A DNA stretch of 64,000 nucleotides. Source: Adiantum capillus-veneris. Its lineage: Eukaryota; Streptophyta; Polypodiopsida; Polypodiales; Pteridaceae. Both the position numbers and the translations under genes were made by a program. Shown one piece after another: positions 11,980-24,547 of the stretch (its first letter is position 1; each line of letters begins with the position of its first letter). The stretch is from positions 98,368,036 through 98,432,035 of the forward strand of contig CM043947.1 of the NCBI GenBank assembly GCA_014529385.2, in the 5' to 3' direction. A model generated the notes under the pieces. That model worked only from the letters and a program-made list of their open reading frames with translations. It was not told the DNA's origin and did no database searches.

Positions 11980-13070
11980 CCTATCCACTTAAGCTCTTGT
12001 TTCTTCTTGTAATGTTTCTATCTATTGCATCATTAGTTTGAGAAATCAAATGTTTTTTCCTCTCCATTTCTTGCCAATAATTGTAACCTTTGTCTCTCTT
12101 TTTTTGGATCCAAACCACTAGAAGTGATTGAATCCTCTTCAGACTCTTTTGCAATGTCATAAAATATGGCTTTGCCCTCACTGTCTTGCTCCAATAAATC
12201 ATCTATGGAGATTTCTTCTTATATCTTTAATATAGGTATCTCATCCTTGATTTCATTCTCTTGGTATTTGGAACTCTCCTTTGGATTTTCGTCATCTTCA
12301 CTCACTATGGACACCATCGTGATAGGGGTTATATCATATCTTTCCCCATCATGGAATCTTGTAGGAGTTTCGTCATTCACACATATTTACATCATTTCCA
12401 AGATCCAAGTCTATTCAAATGGCTCAAACAAGTGTTGAAGAAATGGTTTGGGAATATATGCTTCATCCTTGACCTCTCAATGTAAGATGCAATCTTCTCT
12501 TTGCAAAATACCATTCGCGGAAGCTCCACACATCGAAAGATGTGTTTTTGAATTTAACCATGATGGTAATTTAACATTTGCAGTAGATACCGAGTCAAAT
12601 TTGTATGTTGGGATTTTAGGAAAATCCCTAAAATAATGGTAATTTAACCATTATTTCACCATGTAAGATGTGTTTTTGCATTTAACCATGATGGTACTTT
12701 AGTATTTGCAGTAGATACCGAGTCAAAATCCTTTATTGGGGTTTTAGGAACATCCTTGAAATAATGGTCTTCCCAAGTTGATCCTCATGATTGGTCCCAA
12801 CTTATATGAGGCTTATGTAATTATAGCCCTAGTCTTGAATAATCTGCAATTGTTGCATAAAAGGTTCCCCCAATATGATATCATAGTTAGATTTCTTTCC
12901 AATATCCACTATAGAAAAGGTTTTTTGGTGGTCAATACCATAGGGATTGACCACAACAACTTCTAAAATAATCCCAATGGATTTTGGACATGCTCTTTGT
13001 CGTGCCATTTTTTGAGTACAAAGAGGAAAACAAGAATCAAAGGACAATTGTGCAGTTTTGCCCAATTGGT
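11980..13070 (-). pseudogene. Gypsy protease and protease-RT linker fragment
   Basis: The 12829-13065 ORF ends with FSIVDIGKKSNYDIILGEPFMQQ, which matches the retropepsin C-terminal ILGxPFL region in its usual place before RT. Further downstream on minus, the sequence parallels the linker at 6.9-7.4 kb at DNA level. Shared features include the stretch for WMCGAS (here around 12,520-12,560, GAAGCTCCACACATC versus GAAGCTCCGCACATC) and the CACACATATTTACATC segment. The reading frame is broken many times. This is a second, related gypsy copy lacking the rest of pol. Confidence 0.65.
12537..12776. repeat. 128-bp tandem duplication inside the gypsy fragment
   Basis: AAGATGTGTTTTTG..TTTAACCATGATGG..GCAGTAGATACCGAGTCAAA..TTTTAGGAA..AAATAATGG occurs at about 12537-12664 and again at 12665-12776, with scattered differences. 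Confidence 0.8.
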
Positions 13071-13506
13071 AAGTTTGGTGATTGGTGTGTGTGTCAAAAG
13101 TGACTACAAATGGTGGGGTGAGAAATTTTTATGCTAAAAACAAAGCCGGCATACTACAATTTAGTTTTAAGGTTGAATTGGGTTTTCTCGGATTCTAATC
13201 GGGTTTGTAACGGGCCTAATACAGCAAAAATAGCTTAGTTAATGGAGGTTTATGAGTATTGAAGATCCTTTGGATGCAAGGTAATTGGTGCATTTTTTAG
13301 AAACATTTTGGAGCAAAGTGGATGTTTGGATTGTAGGCGGGAGATCGGGATCTAATTGGGTTTTATAGAGTCGAAGTTGGACTCAAATTGGGCAAATTTT
13401 GGCCAAATTCTCTATGAACTTGGTGAGTTCAAACTGGTGGTTCATGGGGGTGTTTTCGCATGGCAGGGCAATAAACCCACATGCCATTCTCTACAAGATC
13501 AAGGGA

Positions 13507-13507
<1 letters not shown>

Positions 13508-13546
<39 letters not shown>
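13508..13546. repeat. (TA)n microsatellite
   Basis: Uninterrupted TA repeat of about 39 bp. Confidence 0.95.
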
Positions 13547-13548
<2 letters not shown>

Positions 13549-14045
13549 TTGAAAAAACCCCATATGCATCAAATGAGAGAAGGATCTCTTGAGACCTTCC
13601 TTGTGGCTATGGTAGAATGATCTACTTGCATGTGGCATTGCTTTGGCGGAGCAACATGCAAGGGGTTTGTGGCATGGTGGCTCAATAGCATTGGTCGTGC
13701 TTTGATTGTGCCCAAGCTTGTGGTGATGCAAGTGTCCCCCATTGGGACAAGTTTCACATTGAGGGGTGGCCAAACAGCCCTGTCACTTATGCAAGAGGGA
13801 ATATATGCATGGAGGATTGTGGGTGGATGGATTTGGTATGCCGTGGTGGGGGGAATAAAGTGGTCAAAACTATTAAAAAAACACACTATATTTAGAATTT
13901 TGTGGGGCTTTATTTTTTAGGAAGACACAAGAAAAGTAAAGGTTTGTGCTTAGAGAACAAAAAAAAAATTGGAAGGAGTTCTTGGGTGAGGTTGAAGAGA
14001 AGCAAAGAAGGAGGTGCAATGTGTGCGTGAAAGGGAGGGGAAAGA

Positions 14046-14226
<181 letters not shown>

Positions 14227-14604
14227 CTCTTTATCTTGCAAAAGGAAGTGGGCATTGTAAGAAGAAGGGTGCATCTTTGTGGAGCTACACACAATTTTTG
14301 GAGGTGGTCTGGGTGTAACAGACAAGGGGCAGGGAGGAAGAGAAGGTGGATTGTTGGAGTGCATGACATACTTTGCACCTCCCATGGAAATCTCTCACTT
14401 ATGCATGCCTAGACTTCTTCTAAATAATGTCCACATATTATTATGTGTGCTTTCTATACATGTTCTTATTGTGTATAAAGCAAAGAGCTAAGTCAAAACA
14501 ACCCCAAAAGGAAGCATACCGGTTCTCCACTTGCTTTCCTCTTTTTGGGCTAATAATTGAACTCTCCCATATCTCATACATGAAGTAAGCATGGAGCTTT
14601 AGCC

Positions 14605-14733
14605 CAGGCCTATATAATTGGCAGTTTTGTAGTCATTTCATGATATATCAAAAATCAAGTTCTATTCTGCTATTTTTCATCCATGAATGGCTCATTACAA
14701 TTTTTGTCATAACTCTACAGTTGGTATCAAAGC
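14605..14733 (+). promoter_or_regulatory. LTR 3' edge with tRNA-Met primer site
   Basis: TATATAATTG at 14611-14620 resembles a TATA box. CTACA ends at 14719 as an LTR would, and 14722-14733 reads TGGTATCAAAGC, one change from the classic Copia primer site TGGTATCAGAGC. ATGGCTAATCC follows at once. No partner LTR or coding region was found. It probably marks a truncated Copia-like or non-autonomous element that displaced the left end of the CACTA element next door. Confidence 0.45.
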
Positions 14734-14849
14734 TTATGGCTAATCCTAGCCGATTTCTCACATTACTATTTATTAGGTGTGTATGTAAGAAAGAGAGTCT
14801 TCTGTGTTTCACTGTGGGAGCCGCTCATATGGAGGAGATAACAAGGAAC

Positions 14850-15448
14850 CTAATCTTCATCATCATTCTCTTCTTCTAGATCTTCATCCTCTTCTTCACC
14901 TTCCATGTAGGTTTGCTCTTCTTCATTGGCATCATTCTCATTCGCTTCGTCAAGCGGTCATGCTAGAAGTTCTTCACCTTTTATTCCTGCTTCATCATCA
15001 TCGTTGTGTTTGTTCACAGTGGTTCCTATGTTCATCGCGTCATCTAGTATACATCTTGCTCTTGGCGTGACTTGTATAACAAACCAATACCTTCATTTGT
15101 AAATACTTGGAAGATAGATCACTTGCTCACAACTTTTTGGAGAGATGTAGATATCACTTATGCCCGTATGGAATCTCATAGAGTCCACCATTTAGATACC
15201 GGTTGCATGTCTAGATGAGACACCTACAAACCACTTCACCTTGAACACATACTTTCAAAAAGTTTGAAAATCTACTTGGTAGATTCTTTGGATAGCTCCG
15301 CAATATCTATTTTGCATATCGTTTGGAGTTTGCACATCAATTTTGCCCATCACTCCACTATCATTTCTCATTCGTCTTTGTCTATAATATCAGTTCAAAA
15401 GTGTCTCTCTTCATGCCACATCGAGTTGAACATTGCTGCCTATTGAAA
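14850..15448 (-). pseudogene. CACTA TNP2 transposase, C-terminal tail
   Basis: Minus-strand pieces match the end of plant TNP2 proteins: a segment reading QVIYLPSIYK, then a stretch with VIQVTPRARC and NKHNDDDEAG (in shifting frames). The tail is strongly acidic (DEANENDANEEEQTYMEG, then EEEDEDLEEENDDED) and ends in TAG at 14850-14852. A TGA interrupts just before DEANEN. This places the 3' end of the transposase gene. No left terminal inverted repeat was found beyond it. Confidence 0.6.
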
Positions 15449-16372
15449 CTAGAGCAAGTTTGAGTATAGGTAGCTATATACTAATACTTTATATTGTGCA
15501 TAATGAGTTTGATTAGCAATTACCTTTGGTAGACAACCTCGCACATACTCCCACTCCTCATTGCTAACATGCTCACCATCGGCTTTAGCTTTAGTCATTT
15601 GTTCATGCAACCAATTGGGCCTTATAAGTTTTGGAAACATAGCAAGGTACAGTGGGTAAACCACATTGTGATTTATTCTGCAAGAGTGTTTCCCCTATAC
15701 GCTTCTTGATCTTCTTCATGCTTTCTTTTCAATTTTGTATGTAGATCTACCCACTTTTGCATCACTTGTGCATTAAGGACAAGGTAGCTATTTATTGCAT
15801 CATGTATGTGCCTTTCCATGAGCTTTATCTTTCCCTTCCCATTTGGCATACGAGAATGCATCCTTGGATCTTCTTTATCAGTCCATAAACATGGTATCGT
15901 TTCATCCACTATAGCCAGGTACTCAGAGATGTACACAAATGACCCTTGAACAATCCATCCTTTGGCCATGCTCGCCTCTGGCTGTGAATGTAGCCTCACG
16001 AAGTCCTTGAGTGTCTTAAGAAAACGCTCAAGGAAGAACATCCAGTGGGAATGGACCACTCCACAAATATCTACCTCATCCATAAGATGCACTATAAGAT
16101 GGAGTTGGATCACTAGTATGGACCTGGAAAAGCTCTCTTCAATGAGAACAATTGCTTCTTTGGCTAACAATCTTGCAGCTGGTATGGATGTGACTTCAAT
16201 CTCCTTAGAGCTCACCCACCTGACAAGCTCTCCCATATTATATATAGCATCATGTACTTTCTTGCTTCCGCGTCCACTGATGCTCAATGATAAGTTTCAT
16301 AATGTTTTCAAAAGTAATAACATTAGAGTAGCAACAAGTAAGATAAAATGTAAAGGCTGCATAATCACCTAG
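15449..16372 (-). pseudogene. CACTA TNP2 transposase, DUF4218 region
   Basis: The ORF 15673-16287 carries the DUF4218 signature that follows the TNP2 core in plant CACTA transposases: IQLHLIVHLMDEVDICGVVH, then MFFLERFLKTLKDFVRLHSQPEASMAKGW and FVYISEYLAIVDE. ORF 15449-15664 (PNWLHEQMTKAK...) continues toward the C-terminus across a short gap that may be an intron. The product would be part of the transposase that cuts element ends in the nucleus. The reading frame is interrupted, so this copy is unlikely to be active. Confidence 0.8.
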
Positions 16373-16449
16373 AGCATCTTGTGCCAATCGTGGGATTTCA
16401 ACCCATGTAATAGGGCCCCGTCACCTTTGTTTGTCTTCAAGAATGCTCC

Positions 16450-18540
16450 CTTTAAAGATTGCATGTAGCCTTTTTGATGGAAGCAATAACTTCTTTCACT
16501 TTGATTTGGTCAATGTTTGATAGGATCCATGGTGCCTTTGGAAAATGATACTTCCTGTGGTCTTCCATCACCAACATTGCTAATTCTAGCAATCTGCCTT
16601 GATGTTTCATGTCCTCCCTAATGCCAACACTATCGCTCTTGCCTATGATGTGGTCCCAAATTATCTTGCCTACGTTTTTGAATATGTGCATTGGATCTAG
16701 CAAATGTTAGACCTTCAAATCGGTCCAATAAGGCAACTGGAAAAACACAGAACATCGTCTCATACCCTTCGGTGGCTATTGAGGAGGAGGTTCTATTAAG
16801 CAATGCATATCCCATGCTATTTTCCAATCTCTCATTTTCCATCTATATGGGGCCTTTCCATTCAAAGGTTCTTTGTATTTTTCATCTGTAAGTGGTAGAA
16901 AACGATGACTATTAGAATAATTGACCTTTTTGAGGTGTGATGGACGCTTTGTGACGAGAGAGGGACCACAAATAGGGCACATTGCATGTTCAACTGTAGA
17001 CAAACGTGTTGGTAGTATATTATATTCATAATTAGTAAAAACCTTTGGTAGACAATAATCCATAATTGAGGGCTACATGTATAGTTACCTGAGACCTCTC
17101 CAAGACCCAGAAAGTCATGCATAGTCCGCATAAGTATGCCTCAAATATGGATTTGATGCTCCGTTGGTGGTAGAGACACATCGTGGACAGGGATGCCGGT
17201 TCATAGATCCTTTAACTCATCAATAAGAGGGGCTAGATACACATTCAAGTTTTTGACTTTGTACTTTTTGAGGATCAATAAAGATAGCATGATGTAGCCT
17301 TTCTTGGTGCTCTTCCAAGGGGGATGTTGTAATTGATCAGGACACCTGACCATGTGCTTCATGACGTACTGTTGGTGCCAAAAGGGTTGACACCATCACT
17401 TGCAAGGCCCAAACAAAGATAGCGTGGGTATCCTTTGAGCGTGGGCCATTTTTCCTCAATGTGTTTCCATGCTTGTGAATCCACTGAGACATGCACTATG
17501 CCATCCATAGAGCAACTACCAGCATGCCATGTAAGGAGTTTGTTGAAGGTCGTGGTCTTGAACATGTATTGGATGCGAGGGATGACGGGAAAATTTTGTA
17601 AAACTTTTCTTGGTGCTAGGTGAGTCTTCTTTCTTTTCTCTGGATCAATGGGAAGGTCTTTGTATCTCTCTTCACCACACTTTGGACATTTCTCCAACTG
17701 ATCATACTCATTGCGGAAGAGAATGCAATCATTAACACACACATGTATCCCTTTGTAGTCCATACCTAGCACATTAACAAATTTACGAGCACTGTGTCTA
17801 TCTTGTGGCATCATATGACCCATTGGAAGTAGCTTTGATAACAGGCTTCAAAAATCAAAGTTTATTTAACCATTAGTTGCAAAGTTTATTAATCCATTAG
17901 CTTTGAAAACAATCCGTAAAAACAAAGTTTACTTAACCTTAAAAGATCATCAATGCTTGTATTGCTCATTGCACACATGACCTTTAGTTTTAAAATCTCT
18001 AACAAAGCACAAATAATAGAGAACGAAGCTCCGAAATATATAGGTGTCTTGCTTGCAGCCAAAAGAGTATCCTTCTCCTTTTGTGCAGTCCTTTGCATCT
18101 ACAATCGTCGTTGTCACACGGACCCTCCTCATGAGCAAGAAGCTCAGCAACCAAATTCTCCATAACTATATCCTCCTCCATCTGGTGCGGCAGATCTGTC
18201 ATCTCCTCCTCCCCATAATCACCTGCACCGGATCTCAAACTCTCGCACATTGTTGGTGGAGGGGCAAACCTATTTTCTTGCAATTGTCTCTCCGAATTTC
18301 TTGCTCGAGAGCCTCCTCCCACAACGCTCCAGCGAGGAGTGGTATCCATGTGCAAAGGTTTGCAAAGATCGGTTATTTGCATTTGTGGATCATCCCATAT
18401 TCCATAGTCCTCAACATGCTTCAAACAGACTTGGCGAAGCCTAGGAATGGCCCTTTTGCAATGCTTGCATAGACACAACAACTTGTCGTTCAACCATCAA
18501 TCACGTTCCACTGCATTGTCTAGTCCATCTTCGTCCTAGG
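16450..18540 (-). pseudogene. CACTA TNP2 transposase, N-terminal and catalytic region
   Basis: From 18,493 downward: a transposase-associated N-terminal region (LLCLCKHCKRAIPRLRQ, HVEDYGIWDD). An acidic/histidine-rich linker follows, then the TNP2 core at 17359-17823 (LGMDYKGIHVCVNDCILFRN, LEKCPKCGEERYKD, LTWHAGSCSMDG, LGLASDGVNPFG). The last motif contains an expected catalytic Asp. Further segments at 16776-17063 (SFLPLTDEKYKEPLNG) and 16452-16703 (MLDPMHIFKNVGKIIWDHIIG) continue the core. Stops, frameshifts and unspliced introns divide it. Orientation is opposite to the second gene at 22.06 kb, with the hairpin array between them. Confidence 0.8.
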
Positions 18541-19259
<719 letters not shown>

Positions 19260-22010
19260 TTGCATGCAATGGAATGTTCCAAATGAGTGTTCAATTGCAT
19301 GACAAAATGCATGCCAAAACCCCTAGTTTATAGCATGAATTTGTCCCCTCTATTGGGTAGCCCGTTGCATGCAAATATGCATGCCAAAACTCCTCCAATA
19401 GAGGGGACAAATTCATGCCATAAACTAGGGGTTTCGGGCTAGGTTTTGGCCCCCATATTAGAGGGTTTTTGACATGCATATTCACATGCAATGGGCTGCT
19501 CGTTGCATGCAAATAGGCATGTCAATATCCCTCTAATAGAGGGGTAAAACCCTAGCCCAAAACCCTTAGTTTATTGCCCTAATTGGCCGAGGTAAAGGCT
19601 CATGTGAGACCATTGGTTTTTCCCCATGTTCATGTTTTTATTGGTTTTTCCCCATGTTCATGTTTTTTTGGCCCCATTTTTCCTCCCCACTTCAATGTCC
19701 AAAACCCCTAGTTTTGCGTATGAGTTTGGCCCCTCTATTAGAGGGGTTCTCCCCAAATGGGCACCCCATTGCATGCAAATAAGCATGCCAAAACCTCTCT
19801 AATAGAGGGGCCAAATGGTAGCCCAAATCCCCTCTAATAGAGGGGCCAAAATCATCCCAAAACCCCTAGATTTGGGTATGAGTTTGACCCCTCTAGTAGA
19901 GGGGTTTTGGCATGTCTATATGCATGAAATGGGCTCTCCAGAAGGGCAGCCCATTGCATGCAAGTAGGCATACCAAAAGTTCTCTAATAGAGGGGTCAAA
20001 CGACATGATAGTTTATTGCCTAATTGGTCTAGGTAAAGGCTCATGTGAGCCCATGGGTTGTTCCCAATTCTCATGTTTTTTTTGGTCCAATTTTGCCTTC
20101 CCTCTTCAATGTCCAAAACCCCTAGTTTTGGGCATGAGTTTGGTCCCTCTATTAGAGGGGTTTTGGCATGTCTATTTGCATGCAATGGCCTCCCCAAACG
20201 GGAAGCCCAGTGCATGTAAATAGGCATACCAAAACCTCTCTAATAGAGGGGCCAAACGGCATGAGTTTGGTCCCTCTATTAGAGGGGTTCTAGCATGTCT
20301 ATTTTCATGCAACAGGATCCCCCCCAAACAGGCGGCCCATTGCATGCAAATAAACATTCTAAAACCTCTCTAATAGAGGGGCCAAATGGTAGCCCAAAAC
20401 TCGTCTAATAGAGGGGCCAAAATCATCCCAAAACCCCTAGTTTTGGGTATGATTTTGACCACTCTATTAGAGGGGTTTTGGCATGTCTATTTGCATGCAA
20501 TGATCTCCCTAAACAGACAACCCATTGCATGCAAATAAGCATTCCAAAACATCTCTAGTAGAGGGGCCAAACGGTAGCCCTAAACCATTCTAATAGAGGG
20601 GCCATACTCATCCCAAAACCCTTAGTTTTTGGTATGAGTTTGGTCCCTCTTTTAGAGGTGTTTTGGCATGTCTATTTGCATGCAATGCGCTCCCCAAACG
20701 GGCATCCCATTGCATGAAAATAGGCATACCAAATCCCTTGGGAGGTTCACTTAATAATCATGTGACTATCACGTGAGTGCAGTAGAAGGGGTTATTAAAT
20801 TTTATATTTTCTCACATTTTCACATGCAGAAGGGTATTGTAAAATGGAATTGGATTTTATTTTTAATGGATTGAACAGGAAAAGGATCTATTTTATTTGT
20901 AAAAAACTAGTTTTAAAAATAGTTCTTGAACGCACACGATATACACATTTTATACATAGTGGCCCCCGAGCCAAAACCTCTCTAATAGAGGGGCCAAATG
21001 GTATGAGACTGGTTCCTCTATTAGAGGGGTTTCGGCATGTCTATTTGACCCTAGTCCAAACCCTTAGTTTATTGCTCTAATTGGTCGAGGTAAAGGCTCA
21101 TGTGATCCCATGGGTTGTCCCCCATGCTCATGTTTTTTTGGCCCTATTTTTCCTCCCCCCTTCAATGTCCAAAGTTCCTAGTTTTGGGTATGAGTTTGGC
21201 CCCTCTATTAGAGGTGTTTTGGCATGTCTATTTGCATGTAATGGGCTCCCCAAAAGGGTAGCCCATTGCATGCAAATAGGCATACCCAAATCTCTTTAAT
21301 AGAGGGGCCAAACGGCATGAGTTTGGCCCCTCTATTAGAGAGGTTTTGGCATGTCTATTTGCATGCAACATGCTCTCCAAATGGGCAGCCCATTGCATGC
21401 AAATAGGCATTCCAAAACCTCTCTAATAGAGGGGCCAAATGGTAGCCCAAAACCCCTCTAATAAAGGGGCCACTCATCCCAAAACCCCTAGTTTTTGGTA
21501 TGGGTTTGACTCCTCTATTAGAGGGGTTTTGACATGTCTATTTGCATGCAATGGACTCCCCAAATGGGCAGCCCATTACATGCAAATAAGCATGCCAAAC
21601 CCTCTCTAATAAAGGGGTCAAATGATAGCCCAAAACCCCTCTAATAGAGGGACCAGAATCATCCAAAAACCCCTAGTTTTAGGTATGAGTTGGGCCCCTC
21701 TATTAGAGGGGTTTTGGCATGTCTATTTGCATGCAATGGGCTCCCCAAATGGGCAGCCCATTGCATGCAAATAGGCATGCCAAAACCTCTCTAATAGAGG
21801 GGCCACACGCCATGAGTTTGGCCCCTATATTAGAGGTCTTTTGGCATGTCTAATTGCATCCAATGTGCTCCCCAAACGGGCAGCCCATTGCATGAAAATA
21901 GGCATGCAAAAACCTCTCTAATAGTGGGGCCAAATGACATGAGTTTGGCCCCTCTATTAGATGGGTTTTGTCATAGGCTATTTGCATGCAATGGGATGCC
22001 CGTTTAGTAT
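19260..22010. repeat. Array of long hairpin-forming repeats
   Basis: About a dozen diverged units share this plan: CCCCTCTATTAGAGGGG, TTTTGGCATGTCTATTTGC, ATGCAATGGGCT, a short loop, then the reverse complement of the whole arm (AGCCCATTGCATGC, AAATAGGCATGCCAAAACC, TCTCTAATAGAGGGGCC). Units are joined by a linker with CCCCTAGTTTTGGGTATGAG. Copies with CCCATTGCATGCAAATA-type arms lie near 19,365, 19,765, 19,950, 20,205, 20,335, 20,520, 20,710, 21,265, 21,390, 21,570, 21,755 and 21,885. A longer module with GGTAAAGGCTCATGTGAG recurs near 19,590, 20,030 and 21,090. An unrelated AT-rich stretch interrupts the array at about 20,740-20,965. Confidence 0.9.
21692..21804. repeat. Best-preserved hairpin unit of the array
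   Basis: Arms of about 50 bp (21692-21742 and 21755-21804) are complementary with only about two to three mismatches, around a 12-nt loop. Within each arm, CTCTATTAGAG is itself palindromic, as are GCATGC cores. Confidence 0.9.
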
Positions 22011-22248
22011 GTTTAGGTTGTATTGAAGTTTTCTTTTCTCTCTTTTTTAGGTATGACATGGCCAAGAAAGAGGAAGACTTATTGCAACAACCCTCCCCGC
22101 TTCGACCATCAGGCCATCCTAGCCCTCGTGGGCGTCGATCTTCTTTAGGGCAGAGTGAGCGACGTAGTTTGTGTGGCTCTAGGGGCCGACAAGAGTCCAC
22201 TGATAGCCAACAAAGACCACGATTGAGGGGAGGCTCTTTTTTTGACGT

Positions 22249-22391
22249 TGTTGGAGCTATATATGGCTCACTCTACTCAACTTGGTCTCACCTATATATT
22301 TGTATCTTGTCCTCAATATGAATCAATCTTTGGGAGCGTATATGGTGTGTATCTTGTCTCGTCTCTCTCTCTTTCTCTCTACATCTCAACA
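22249..22391 (+). repeat. Copia-1 5' LTR (143 bp)
   Basis: Differs from the 3' LTR by a 5-bp duplication (CTACT) and about three substitutions. A CT-rich stretch precedes its end. Confidence 0.92.
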
Positions 22392-22402
22392 TGGTATCAG
22401 AG
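22392..22402 (+). promoter_or_regulatory. Copia-1 primer binding site, initiator tRNA-Met
   Basis: TGGTATCAGAG directly abuts the LTR, the standard plant Copia primer site. Confidence 0.9.
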
Positions 22403-23161
22403 TAGTAACGATCACGCGCCGATTCAATTCATGGTGACAAAACAGTATGTGTATGCGATTTGCATGTAAGATTCAAAAATTGCTACAAATTTTATTTTTG
22501 AGCATTGATTCTTGTTAATTGTGGTTGTTTTGTGCTAAGAAGAATATGATTAGTGTTTTGTGTGGCATTTATTGCTAATCAATCTAATCGTTGATTACGT
22601 TTTCTTGTTGATGACACCCTGAACTTCATCTCAATTTTTCTTGCTGTTCTGCTCAAAATTTGGAGAAACGGGAAAAGCGCAATGGAACATAGCGCAATGG
22701 CACTTTTCATCCAAAACTTGTTCGTCTCCTCGAGCTCTTCGATTTGAGTTCTAGGTTTGTGTCAATCGGAGTTCGCAGCAGAAAGTTATGTTGTTTTTAC
22801 TGCAATTGAGCTTGACGCAGCTTTCTTCGTCCTACTTCTTCGTGAAGCGTCCGCGATCGTTTTTCTTATTTTGGCGTTAACTTTTTCAAGAAGATTTAGC
22901 TTTTTTCTATTCGTGTTGTGGTGGTCAATCTTGCGTCTCACGCCACTCTATTTTGAGGACTCTTTTATTATTAACGTCTCCTTTATCCTGCCTTTTTTGG
23001 GTGACGTCTCTCACATCTTTGGACGTTCCTTGAGCATCCTTCTTACGTTTATTGTTGACAGAACGCAGTCCTCATATCTCTCTCATTCTCAATTGCGGCC
23101 TTCACCATATATGGTGTGCAAATTCTGCGATCTTATCTTATACGTCATCTCGCAACAAGAT

Positions 23162-24547
23162 ATGGCTATGAATATTCTCGTCAACGGCTTTCCTTCTGGC
23201 CAGCGTTCTGTTCCTCCTTTCCAAGGTCAAGGTTTTCCAGGCTGGAAAGCAAAGATGTTGTTAATTATTGAAGGCGATGAACTCTCTGATGTTGTTCTTG
23301 GAAATCATGTTTGTCCGCCTTAGCCCGTTGATACGGATAATGATAACGTGCTTATCACTGAAGGACCTATATTTGATTATTGGAATGTTGCCTATACGGA
23401 TTGGCAACGACGTGATAAAGCAACTCGTCGGTATATTCTTTCTGCTCTTACTGATTCCCTTTTGCTTGATATGTATGAACTTCCTACTTCCCACGACGTA
23501 TGGAAGTACCTTATTGCAAACTTTCAGAAGAAATCTGTCAGAGAAATACTTTATTTGAGAGGGTTGCTTAACAAGTTACAATATGAAGTTGGTACTGCCA
23601 TGACGGGACATATTGAATCTTTCAAATCTATTATTAATCAACTTGCTACTGCCGGTGATCCTGTTCCACAAAAGCAATTGATTACACTTCTCCTTGATAC
23701 GGTGAAGGACTCTTCTTATGATAACATTGTTACTATTCTCTCTAATAAAGATGGTCTTGATTTTGACCAAGCCTGCATGTCTTTAATTGAATACTCTCAA
23801 CGTCAAGAACGTCATAATGCTGGTCATGATACAGCTATGATTTCACAAGAGGAGACTGAGTCACAACAGATGGAACGGGCTTTCTATGCTCGAAGGCGTC
23901 CATTTCAACGAGGAAACCGCAGAGGTGGCCGTCGCGGTAATATTTTCTCTCGTCTCAAATTTCCTAATAAGCAATGTTCTTACTGCAACAGAAATGGCCA
24001 TACTGAAGATGATTGTTGGGCACGTCAATATGATGAAGAACACAATATTACCACAAAACAACCACGTTTATCTAGAGACTCTTCTTCTTCTTCTTGTGAA
24101 TATTGTGGACGATCTGATCATCCCACTCATATGTGCTATAAGCGTCGATTCGACACAGATCGGAATAGAGCATATGCTACTGAACATCGAAACAACATTG
24201 TACCAGAAACAAGCTGCGTCCTATGTTCAGTTGCTCCAGACATAATACTTCATGTACGCGATGGATCACTTTTTATTGTCGATTCTGGTGCTACAGGAAA
24301 TATGACATATCAGTCTAAGTGGCTCCATAACTATCATCCATTGCCAATTCAACGTGTTGTTTATCTTGCTGATGATACTACTTGTCAAGTAAAGGGTATT
24401 GGAGACTTATATCTTGGTACCTTATCTTCTTCCACTCGAATTTTGCGAGGAGTATTACATGTACCAGATCTTCAACGTAATCTTCTTTCAGTTGCTAGAC
24501 TTGTTGATCTTGGTCTGTTTGTTGGATTTGATCATACCAAATGCTGA
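23162..24547 (+). pseudogene. Copia-1 gag and protease
   Basis: ATG at 23162 opens gag (FPGWKAKMLLIIEGDEL...). The capsid-like region includes WKYLIANFQKKSVREILYLR. Two CCHC zinc knuckles follow (CSYCNRNGHTEDDC near 23,975 and CEYCGRSDHPTHMC near 24,095). The protease has VDSGATGNM near 24,279 and a VPDLQRNLLSVARL end. Two in-frame stops are present: TAG at 23321-23323 and TGA at 24545-24547; translation stays open after each. Gag would form the particle and protease would mature it. Two knuckles instead of one is less common in Copia. Confidence 0.88.

Noticed and set aside
13884-13907. CACTATATTTAG as the left end of the large CACTA element
   Set aside because: Only the first seven bases match the right end; the following TIR bases and subterminal motifs do not.
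19260-22010. CRISPR-like array (regular repeats)
   Set aside because: Eukaryotic repeat DNA; no unique spacers of constant length, and units are whole inverted repeats.
22757-23161. Upstream part of the 188-codon ORF as a Copia-1 gag extension
   Set aside because: The in-frame upstream part is Phe/Leu-rich leader sequence; the gag match begins at the ATG at 23162.
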